A DNA stretch of 12,028 bases, taken from the NCBI GenBank assembly GCA_035532755.1, contig DATKQI010000258.1, positions 1-12,028 of the forward strand, given 5' to 3'. Under the pieces are notes generated by a model. It did not search any database. It was not told the origin of the DNA and saw only the letters and a program-made list of their open reading frames with translations. Position 1 is the stretch's first letter, and every line of letters begins with the position of its first letter. Source of the DNA: DATKQI01 sp035532755. Its GTDB lineage: Bacteria > Pseudomonadota > Alphaproteobacteria > Acetobacterales > Acetobacteraceae. This document shows positions 7,195-12,028 of this stretch, piece after piece. The translations under genes and the position numbers were made by a program.

Positions 7195-7515
7195 GCGGAC
7201 GTGGCGAAACCGGTAGACGCAGCAGACTTCCGAAGGAGTGCCCGCGGGGAAACCCGCGGTGCAGAACCGCTCAAATTCGGGGAACGCCGACGGCATGGCC
7301 GGGCCGATCCCGAGCCAAGCCCCGCCGCCCCGCGGGGAAGGTGTAGAGACTAGACGGGCGGCGCCTGTGGCCCGGTGAACGGGCTATGGCGAAGGGATAG
7401 TCCAGACCACGAACGCCCCGATGCCGATAGCGGCGGGGCGGCGGCGGAAGCCGAAGTGGGATGAAAATCTGCTTTCCGACAGGAAGTGCGGGTTCAAGTC
7501 CCGCCGTCCGCACCA
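7195..7515 (+). tRNA. tRNA-Leu(UAA), interrupted by a group I intron
   Basis: The gene has two exons, 7195-7229 and 7464-7515, giving an 87-nt mature tRNA with CCA encoded (7513-7515) and discriminator A (7512). The acceptor stem pairs GCGGACG (7195-7201) with CGTCCGC (7505-7511). The D arm is GCG/CGC around AAACCGGTAGA. The anticodon stem is GCAGA (7222-7226) with TCTGC (7468-7472), and the joined loop reads C-T-T-A-A-A-A, so the anticodon is T7229, A7464, A7465 (UAA). A long class II variable arm (TTCC/GGAA) and a T arm (GCGGG-TTCAAGT-CCCGC) complete a leucine tRNA. The 3' end lies 4 bp from the stop of the opposing SDR gene. A search for contiguous tRNAs would miss this gene or call only part of it. 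Confidence 0.95.
7230..7463 (+). ncRNA. Group I self-splicing intron (IC3-like) in the tRNA-Leu(UAA) anticodon loop
   Basis: The 234-nt intron lies between U34 and A35, ends in G (7463), and follows a U. P1 pairs ACTTC (7226-7230) with GGAGT (7235-7239) around CGAA, placing the required U-G wobble (7229/7236) at the 5' splice site. P2 is 7242-7248/7253-7259 with a GAAA loop. P3 is CCGCTC (7267-7272) with GGGCGG (7356-7361), and P4 is TTCGGG (7276-7281) with CCCGAG (7309-7314). P5 contains a CGGC-ATG-GCCG hairpin (7291-7301), and P6 is 7320-7325/7332-7337. P7 is GACT (7348-7351) with AGTC (7399-7402), the guanosine-binding helix. P8 is 7370-7374/7380-7384. P9 is GCCCCG (7415-7420) with CGGGGC (7434-7439), and P9.1 is 7442-7445/7450-7453 with a GGAA loop. 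Core blocks such as GAGCCAAGCC and AGAGACTAGACGGG match, from memory, the cyanobacterial tRNA-Leu intron. No homing endonuclease ORF is present. Splicing itself is inferred. Confidence 0.93.
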
Positions 7516-7519
7516 GCCC

Positions 7520-8263
7520 TCAGTATGTTGCCCGGCCGCCGGAGATATCGAACACCGCGCCGGTGCTGAAGCTTGCCTCGCGGGAGGCAAGCCAGCAGAC
7601 CAGTGCCGCCACCTCCTCCACCAGCCCGAACCGGCCGATCGGGATCTTGGACAGCATGAAGTCGATATGCTGCTGCGTCATCTGGTCGAAGATCGCGGTG
7701 CGCACGGCGGCCGGGGTCACGCAGTTCACCCGGATGCCGGTGCCGGCGAGTTCCTTGCCGAGCGACTTGGTCAGGCCGATCACCGCGGCCTTGGAGGCGC
7801 TGTAGGCGCTCGCGTTCGGATTGCCTTCCTTGCCTGCGACCGAGGCGATGTTGACGATCCGCCCGTAATCGCGGGCGCGCATGAACGGCAGCACCGCGCG
7901 GTTGCACAGGAACACCCCGTCCACGTTCACCGCGAAGACCCGCTTCCACGCATCGAACGGATAATCCGCCACCGCCGCGTTGGGGCCGGTGATGCCGGCG
8001 GAGGCCACCAGGATGTCGATCCCGCCGAGGGCATCGGCGGTGGCTTTGGCCGCGGCCGACACCGCGGCCTCGTCGGTCACGTCCAGCGCGACCGCATGGG
8101 CGGGCAGCGCGGCGGCGGCATCCGCCAGGGCGGTCGCATCGCGGTCCCAGATGGACACGCGCGCGCCCTCGGCTGCCAGCCGTTCGGCGATGGCCCGGCC
8201 GATGCCGGCAGCCCCGCCGGTGACGATGGCGGCCTGGCCGGCGAAGCGCTGCGTGTCTGTCAT
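7520..8263 (-). CDS. Short-chain dehydrogenase/reductase (SDR) family oxidoreductase
   Basis: The 247-residue product is a classical SDR, a soluble NAD(P)-dependent oxidoreductase of FabG-like length. The cofactor loop is TGGAAGIG (15-22). Catalytic residues are Asn114 (VNVDG), Ser141 (NIASVAG), Tyr154 and Lys158 (YSASK). The usual NNAG motif is replaced by ASAG (87-90). Asp40 and Arg41 after the second beta strand (SIWDRD) suggest NAD rather than NADP preference, which is an inference. The protein ends in FDISGGRATY. The open frame extends far upstream opposite hemF and petB, but the start is ATG 8263, because AAAGGAA stands just ahead at good spacing and the SDR fold begins there. It lies 20 bp after the hemF stop, so the two are probably cotranscribed. 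Substrate cannot be named; sugar or polyol dehydrogenases and 3-oxoacyl reductases are both possible. Confidence 0.9.
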   Translation of the reverse strand: MTDTQRFAGQAAIVTGGAAGIGRAIAERLAAEGARVSIWDRDATALADAAAALPAHAVALDVTDEAAVSAAAKATADALGGIDILVASAGITGPNAAVADYPFDAWKRVFAVNVDGVFLCNRAVLPFMRARDYGRIVNIASVAGKEGNPNASAYSASKAAVIGLTKSLGKELAGTGIRVNCVTPAAVRTAIFDQMTQQHIDFMLSKIPIGRFGLVEEVAALVCWLASREASFSTGAVFDISGGRATY

Positions 8264-8283
8264 GGCATTTCCTTTCGGTGCGG

Positions 8284-9177
8284 TCAGGGCCAGCGCGCCT
8301 CGGGCGGCAGGCTCATCAGGATGGCTTCGGTGTGGCCGCCGGTCTTCAGGCCGAACAGCGTGCCCCGGTCGTAGAGCAGGTTGAACTCGACATAGCGGCC
8401 CCGGCGGACGAACTGATGCTCGCGCTCGGCCGCAGTCCAGGGCAGGCCCATGCGGCGACGGACGATCCGCGGATAGATGTCGAGAAAGGCAAGGCCGACA
8501 TCGCGGGTGAAGGCGAAATCCGCGGCTGCATCGCCCGAATCGAGGTAGTCGTAGAAAATGCCGCCGGCCCCGCGCGTTTCGTTGCGGTGGGGCAGGAAGA
8601 AGTAGCGGTCGCACCAGTCCTTGAACTTCGGATGGTAGCCCGGATCGTGCCGATCGCAGGCGGCGCGCAGGGCGGCGTGGAAATCGGCGGCATCCGCCTG
8701 CGCGCTTTCCGCCTCGGGGCGCATCGGCGTGAGGTCTGCGCCGCCGCCGAACCAGCCCTTCGTCGTCACGATCATCCGCGTGTTCATGTGCACCGCCGGC
8801 ACGTGCGGGCTGTGCAGATGCGCGACCACGCTGATGCCGGAAGCCCAGAATCGCGGGTCCTGCTCCGCGCCGGGGATCTGGGCGCGGAATTCGGGGCTGA
8901 AACTGCCGTGCACGGTGGAGAGATTCACGCCCACCTTCTCCAACACCCGCCCGCGCATCACGCTCATCACTCCGCCGCCACCTTCGCTGCCGTCCGGTTC
9001 CGCCGGGCGGGCCCAGGCCGTCCGGGTGAAGCGGCCTGGCGGATGGTCGGCGAGGGGGCCGGTCTGCGCATCCTCGATCGCCTCGAATGCCGTGCAGATC
9101 CGGTCCCGCAGCGTCTCGAACCAGGCGCGGGCCTCGGGCTTCAATGCGGCGTGCGGCAGGGGCGGGGATTGCGTCAT
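8284..9177 (-). CDS. hemF: Oxygen-dependent coproporphyrinogen III oxidase
   Basis: HemF converts coproporphyrinogen III to protoporphyrinogen IX by two oxidative decarboxylations using O2, late in haem synthesis and in the cytosol. The 297-residue length is typical for the family. Conserved blocks are seen along the whole protein: GGGGVMSVMRGRVLEKVGVN (67-86), HLHSPHVPAVHMNTR (120-134), GWFGGGADLTP (141-151), the signature WCDRYFFLPHRNETRGAGGIFYDYL (188-212) and RGRYVEFNLLYDRGTLFGLKTGGHTEAILMSLPP (259-292). The C-terminus PPEARW is also usual. The start at ATG 9177 is preceded by a stop in the same frame at 9178-9180, so it cannot be longer; the ribosome site is weak. It heads a two-gene unit with the SDR and faces petB across a 361-bp gap. 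The enzyme implies aerobic or microaerobic growth. Confidence 0.97.
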   Translation of the reverse strand: MTQSPPLPHAALKPEARAWFETLRDRICTAFEAIEDAQTGPLADHPPGRFTRTAWARPAEPDGSEGGGGVMSVMRGRVLEKVGVNLSTVHGSFSPEFRAQIPGAEQDPRFWASGISVVAHLHSPHVPAVHMNTRMIVTTKGWFGGGADLTPMRPEAESAQADAADFHAALRAACDRHDPGYHPKFKDWCDRYFFLPHRNETRGAGGIFYDYLDSGDAAADFAFTRDVGLAFLDIYPRIVRRRMGLPWTAAEREHQFVRRGRYVEFNLLYDRGTLFGLKTGGHTEAILMSLPPEARWP

Positions 9178-9538
9178 TCAAGCGGGTCCGGAATGGCTCG
9201 CGACCAGGGTAATCGAGGGCCGCGGCGTGTTGCAGTGGCGAAGGCACGCTTCTACTATGCGCGCGGTCTGTTGCCGGGCGTTGCGTGATGGCCGTTGCAC
9301 GGCTTGTCGCGGTGCCCGCAACGGCTGTATTTGCGGCCAAGGCCGGGGATGATGCCTGCCCGATCGCTCGATCGGCAGAATGGAGAGGGACTGGAAGAGC
9401 CATGGCTGATCCGGGCGGTGCGATGCGTGGGTTGCGGAACGCGCCCGGCGGCGGCATGACGGGGCTGGTCGATGCCCTTCTGTCGATGAACACGTCCGAT
9501 ACCCCAAGCTCGACCGCGATCGGTTGACGGAGAAGACC
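9178..9538. promoter_or_regulatory. hemF/petB divergent intergenic region with two dyads
   Basis: This 361-bp gap should hold promoters for hemF (leftward) and petBC (rightward). I found no strong sigma-70 pair; the best rightward candidate is TTGTCG (9304-9309) with TGTATT (9326-9331) at 16-bp spacing, which is weak. Two inverted repeats stand out. The first is GCCGTTGC (9291-9298) with GCAACGGC (9318-9325). The second is a dyad at 9356-9378 in which CTGC and CGATCG arms face CGATCG and GCAG around CT, with one unpaired C. They may be operators or 5' UTR hairpins. No Rieske (petA) cysteine motifs are encoded in any frame here. A doubtful short ORF lies at 9402-9527. Confidence 0.5.
9402..9527 (+). 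CDS. Doubtful 41-codon ORF directly upstream of petB
   Basis: An ATG at 9402 has GGAAGAG (9393-9399) just ahead, and the frame runs 41 codons to a TGA at 9525-9527, 11 bp before petB. The product starts MADPGG, is rich in Gly, Met and Ser, and has no membrane segment, signal peptide or motif I know. The same frame is open back to a GTG at 9285 (80 codons). Its end, SDT then six residues to IG, faintly recalls the SDT-x-IG tail of Rieske proteins, which usually precede petB, but no Rieske cluster motif accompanies it. It could be a leader peptide, a decayed petA tail or chance. Confidence 0.25.
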   Translation: MADPGGAMRGLRNAPGGGMTGLVDALLSMNTSDTPSSTAIG

Positions 9539-10819
9539 ATGGCCGGCCTGTACAAGAGCGACATCAAGAATCCCGTGGCGAACTGGATCGACAGCCGCCT
9601 GCCGATCATCAGCATGATGCAGAAGGAATACGGCACCTTCCCGACGCCGAAGAATTTCAATTATTTCTGGAATTTCGGCGCGCTGGCGATGGTCAACCTC
9701 GCCATCATGATCATCACCGGCATCTTCCTGGCGATGAATTACGATCCGAACGCGGTGCATGCCTTCGGCAGCGTGCAGCGGATCATGCGCGACGTGAACT
9801 ACGGCTGGCTGCTGCGCTATATCCACATGAACGGCGCCTCGATGTTCTTCGTCGTGGTGTACGTCCATATCTTCCGCGGCCTGTATTACGGCTCCTACAA
9901 GGCGCCGCGCGAGCTGCTGTGGATGCTGGGCGTGGTGATCCTGCTGCTGATGATGGCGACCGCGTTCATGGGCTACGTGCTGCCCTGGGGGCAGATGTCC
10001 TTCTGGGGCGCGACGGTCATCACCAACCTGTTCTCCGCCATCCCGATCGTCGGCAAGGGGATCGTCACCTGGCTGTGGGGCGGGTTCGCGGTGGCCGATC
10101 CCACGCTGAACCGCTTCTTCAGCCTGCATTACCTGCTGCCGTTCGTGATCGTGGGCGTGGTGTTCCTGCACATCGTCGCGCTGCACATCACCGGGTCCAA
10201 CAACCCGCTCGGCATCGACGTGAAGAGCCCGCAGGACACGGTGCCGTTCCACCCGTACTATACGATGAAGGACAGCGTCGGCATCTGCGTGTACCTGATC
10301 GTGTTCGCCGCACTGGTGTTCTTCGCCCCGCGGCTGCTGGGCGACCCGATCAATTTCACCCCCGCGAACCCGCTGGTGACCCCGCCGGACGTGGTGCCGG
10401 AATGGTACTTCCTGCCGTTCTATGCCATCCTGCGCTCGGTGCCGAACAAGCTCGGCGGCGTGATGATGATGTTCGGTTCGATCGCCGTGCTGTTCGTCCT
10501 GCCCTGGCTGGATACGAGCCCGGTGCGCAGCGCCCGGTTCCGCCCGATCTACCGGCAGCTCATCCTGGTGCTGGTGGCCGATGTGCTGCTGCTGGGCGTG
10601 GTCGGCGCGCATCCGCCGCTGGGCATATGGATCCTGCTCGGCCGTGTGGCGACGACGTATTATTTCGTGCATTTCCTGGTGATCCTGCCGGTGCTGGGCA
10701 AGCTGGAACGCCCGCTGCCGCTGCCGGAGAGCATCAGCCAGCCCGTCATCAGGCGCGGTGGCGGTGGGGGCGGCCCATTGCCCTCGGGGGCGACCGCGAA
10801 GCCGATGGAGAAGGCATGA
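9539..10819 (+). CDS. petB: Cytochrome b subunit of ubiquinol-cytochrome c reductase (bc1 complex)
   Basis: The 426-residue product is the membrane core of complex III, carrying haems bL and bH and both quinone sites. The haem-ligand histidines are His96 and His110 (RYIHMNGASMFFVVVYVH) and His197 and His211 (SLHYLLPF, FLHIVAL), each pair 14 apart. The Qo-site PEWY motif is at 287-290. Eight or so hydrophobic helices are visible, including 48-66, 99-115, 127-147, 198-217, 248-264, 307-323, 340-357 and 373-386. The C-terminus extends beyond the last helix in a glycine run (407-412) and a flexible tail. I start at ATG 9539, because GGAG (9529-9532) lies 6 nt upstream; a TTG 15 bp earlier is in frame but less likely. 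The stop overlaps the petC start as ATGA. Unlike the common petABC order, petA does not precede it. Confidence 0.97.
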   Translation: MAGLYKSDIKNPVANWIDSRLPIISMMQKEYGTFPTPKNFNYFWNFGALAMVNLAIMIITGIFLAMNYDPNAVHAFGSVQRIMRDVNYGWLLRYIHMNGASMFFVVVYVHIFRGLYYGSYKAPRELLWMLGVVILLLMMATAFMGYVLPWGQMSFWGATVITNLFSAIPIVGKGIVTWLWGGFAVADPTLNRFFSLHYLLPFVIVGVVFLHIVALHITGSNNPLGIDVKSPQDTVPFHPYYTMKDSVGICVYLIVFAALVFFAPRLLGDPINFTPANPLVTPPDVVPEWYFLPFYAILRSVPNKLGGVMMMFGSIAVLFVLPWLDTSPVRSARFRPIYRQLILVLVADVLLLGVVGAHPPLGIWILLGRVATTYYFVHFLVILPVLGKLERPLPLPESISQPVIRRGGGGGGPLPSGATAKPMEKA

Positions 10820-11589
10820 TGCGCCGTTTGACATCTCTCGCCCTGTTCGGCGCGCTGCTTGCCGCTCCCTTGACCATGGCTGCCCCGGCCTTCGCCCAGG
10901 ATACGCCGCCGGTTCCGCCGCAGCAGTGGAGTTTCAGCGGGCTGTTCGGCACCTACGATCAGGCCTCCCTGCAGCGCGGCTTCCAGGTCTACAAGGAGGT
11001 CTGCTCCAGTTGCCACTCGATGGAATATCTGCACTACCGTGATCTGTCCGGCATCGGGCTGAATCTGGCGCAGATCAAGGCCATCGCGGCGAGCGTGCAG
11101 GTTCCGGGCGGCATCGACAAGAGCGGGCAGCCCTTCAGCCGCCCCGGCCGGCCGGCCGACACCTTCAAGGCGCCCTTCCCCAACGCGGAGGCGGCGCAGG
11201 CCGCTTTCGGCGGCGCCCTGCCGCCCGACCAGTCGCTGCTGGTCAACGCGCTGCCGGACGGGCCGAACTTCATCTATGCGATCCTCAATGGCTACGCGAA
11301 GCCGCCGCCGGGGCTGAAGCTCGCGCCGGGCAAGTACTACAACGAATTCTTCCCCGGCCATCAGATCTCCATGCCGCCGCCGTTGGCCAGCGGGCGCGTG
11401 ACCTATGCCGACGGCACGCCGGCATCGGTGCCGCAGATGTCGCACGATGTCGTCACCTTCCTGGCCTGGGCCTCGAATCCGGAGATGGACGAGCGCAAGG
11501 CGATGGGGGTGCGGGTGATCCTGTTCCTCGCGCTGCTGACCGGCCTGACCTACGCGGTGAAGCGCAAGATCTGGTCGGACGTGCACTGA
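10816..11589 (+). CDS. petC: Cytochrome c1 subunit of the bc1 complex
   Basis: The 257-residue product is cytochrome c1, which takes electrons from the Rieske protein and passes them to soluble or membrane cytochrome c in the periplasm. A signal peptide (1-27, ending AFA) precedes QDT. The haem c site is CSSCH (Cys63, Cys66, His67) within FQVYKEVCSSCHSMEYLHYRDL, which is diagnostic for c1. The likely axial methionine is Met186 in ISMPPPL. NFIYAILNGY (151-160), KYYNEFFPGH (173-182) and SHDVVTFLAWASNPEMDERK (209-228) are family blocks. A single C-terminal membrane anchor spans about 230-248, with the cytoplasmic tail KRKIWSDVH. The ATG overlaps the petB stop by 4 bp, and GGAGAAGG (10807-10814) serves as ribosome site. 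It is the last gene of the operon and is followed by a terminator hairpin. Confidence 0.96.
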   Translation: MMRRLTSLALFGALLAAPLTMAAPAFAQDTPPVPPQQWSFSGLFGTYDQASLQRGFQVYKEVCSSCHSMEYLHYRDLSGIGLNLAQIKAIAASVQVPGGIDKSGQPFSRPGRPADTFKAPFPNAEAAQAAFGGALPPDQSLLVNALPDGPNFIYAILNGYAKPPPGLKLAPGKYYNEFFPGHQISMPPPLASGRVTYADGTPASVPQMSHDVVTFLAWASNPEMDERKAMGVRVILFLALLTGLTYAVKRKIWSDVH

Positions 11590-11615
11590 TCCTGCCTGTT
11601 GCCTGACCGTTCACC

Positions 11616-11648
11616 CCGCCGCGCGCCCCATCGGACGCGCGGCGGTTT
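11616..11648 (+). terminator. Terminator hairpin downstream of petC
   Basis: CCGCCGCGCG (11616-11625) and CGCGCGGCGG (11636-11645) form a perfect 10-bp GC stem with a 10-nt loop, followed by only three T residues (11646-11648). It lies 26 bp after the petC stop and 20 bp before mtnP. The short T run suggests partial termination, so some readthrough into mtnP is possible. Confidence 0.7.
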
Positions 11649-11665
11649 CGTATGTGGAGACTGTC

Positions 11666-12028
11666 ATGTCCGATCTTGCCGCATCGCCCATCATCGAGCC
11701 GGTCATCGGCATCATCGGCGGTTCCGGCCTGTACGATATCGAGGGGCTGGAGGAGAAGACGTGGCGGCACGTCCCGACGCCATGGGGTGATCCGTCCGAC
11801 GAACTGCTGTTCGGCCGCCTTGCCGGTGTGCGCTGCGTGTTCCTGCCCCGGCACGGCCGCGGCCACCGCATCTCGCCGAGCGAATTGAACTACCGCGCCA
11901 ATATCGATGCGCTGAAGCGAGCCGGCTGCACCGACGTGATCTCCCTCTCCGCGGTGGGGAGCTTGAAGGAGGGCCTGCCGCCCGGTCATTTCGTGATCGT
12001 CGATCAGTTCATCGATCGCAGCTTCGCA
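11666..12028 (+). CDS. mtnP: S-methyl-5'-thioadenosine phosphorylase, N-terminal part (cut by window end)
   Basis: The visible 121 residues are the start of a family 2 purine nucleoside phosphorylase that cleaves methylthioadenosine with phosphate to adenine and methylthioribose 1-phosphate, in polyamine by-product and methionine salvage. The phosphate-binding GIIGGSGLYDI (15-25), TPWGDPSDELLFG (38-50), FLPRHGRGHRISPSELNYRANI (59-80) and the SAVGSLKEGLPPGHFVIVDQFIDR block (95-118) are all typical. The ATG at 11666 has GGAGA (11656-11660) with 5-nt spacing. The full protein is usually near 290 residues, so more than half is beyond the edge. It follows the petC terminator; a petC-mtnP neighbourhood is seen, as I recall, in other alphaproteobacteria. 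The substrate call (methylthioadenosine rather than inosine or guanosine) rests on overall resemblance. Confidence 0.93.
   Translation, partial: MSDLAASPIIEPVIGIIGGSGLYDIEGLEEKTWRHVPTPWGDPSDELLFGRLAGVRCVFLPRHGRGHRISPSELNYRANIDALKRAGCTDVISLSAVGSLKEGLPPGHFVIVDQFIDRSFA

Noticed and set aside
7195..7515. tRNA locus as an integration site for a genomic island
   Set aside because: No integrase, no repeated tRNA 3' end and no foreign genes follow; the flanking genes are ordinary housekeeping genes.
7571..7592. 9-bp hairpin in the SDR coding region as a rho-independent terminator of the tRNA
   Set aside because: No T run follows on the + strand, so it is not called a terminator; it is only mentioned as a possible pause or processing site.
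7421..8374. Open frame on the + strand beginning inside the group I intron
   Set aside because: It crosses the intron, the tRNA exon and the antisense of the SDR gene; it is not an intron-encoded endonuclease and shows no LAGLIDADG, GIY-YIG or HNH motif.
9178..9352. Cys-rich stretch (CRALRDGRCTACRGARNGCICG) considered as a Rieske or small metal-binding protein
   Set aside because: It is the end of a frame antisense to hemF, the cysteine spacing does not match Rieske motifs, and there is no start or ribosome site for a separate gene.
8264..10834. Very long open frame on the - strand, in frame with the SDR gene and running opposite petB and across hemF
   Set aside because: The protein is low-complexity His/Arg/Gln/Asp-rich with no family features, hemF and petB are certain, and the SDR has its own Shine-Dalgarno and start at 8263. 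High GC keeps such frames open.

Overview
The window (about 12 kb, high GC) looks like the chromosome of an alphaproteobacterium, most likely from the Acetobacteraceae (acetic acid bacteria and relatives). This rests on the hopanoid gene order dxs-hpnM-hpnI-hpnJ-hpnK, an alphaproteobacterial-type cytochrome bc1 pair (petB-petC) followed by mtnP, and an oxygen-dependent hemF. The family placement is inferred from gene content; no search was run. There is no transposase, phage gene, CRISPR array or plasmid gene, so most of the window is housekeeping DNA.

Bases 1-4255 (+ strand) are the tail of a hopanoid operon: the 3' end of dxs (isoprenoid precursor supply), hpnM (periplasmic MlaC-like carrier), hpnI (glycosyltransferase), hpnJ (B12-binding radical SAM enzyme) and hpnK (deacetylase). 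The genes are separated by -4 to +13 bp and are probably translationally coupled. HpnI, HpnK and HpnJ are together the known route that decorates bacteriohopanetetrol with glucosamine and then the cyclitol ether head group. The operon converges with, and overlaps by 12 bp, a class A penicillin-binding protein gene on the - strand (4244-6058). Across a 99-bp divergent gap lies a D-2-hydroxyacid dehydrogenase gene (6158-7072, + strand), which ends in a strong hairpin terminator.

Bases 7075-7515 hold the most unusual part: two hairpins sharing a GACACCAG end, then a tRNA-Leu(UAA) gene split by a 234-nt group I intron placed between U34 and A35. The intron has recognisable P1 to P9.1 helices and no open frame. 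The site and core resemble the tRNA-Leu(UAA) intron of cyanobacteria and plastids. The mature tRNA (35 + 52 nt) has an encoded CCA and ends 4 bp from the stop of the next, oppositely oriented gene.

Bases 7520-9177 (- strand) are hemF followed 20 bp later by an SDR oxidoreductase gene. A 361-bp gap with two dyad symmetries and a doubtful 41-codon ORF separates hemF from petB-petC (9539-11589, + strand), which encode cytochrome b and cytochrome c1. The Rieske gene petA, normally first in this operon, is not here. petC ends in a terminator hairpin, and mtnP (methylthioadenosine phosphorylase) starts at 11666 and runs off the window. HemF makes a haem precursor and petBC products carry haem, so the two divergent units around 9178-9538 share a theme of aerobic respiration.
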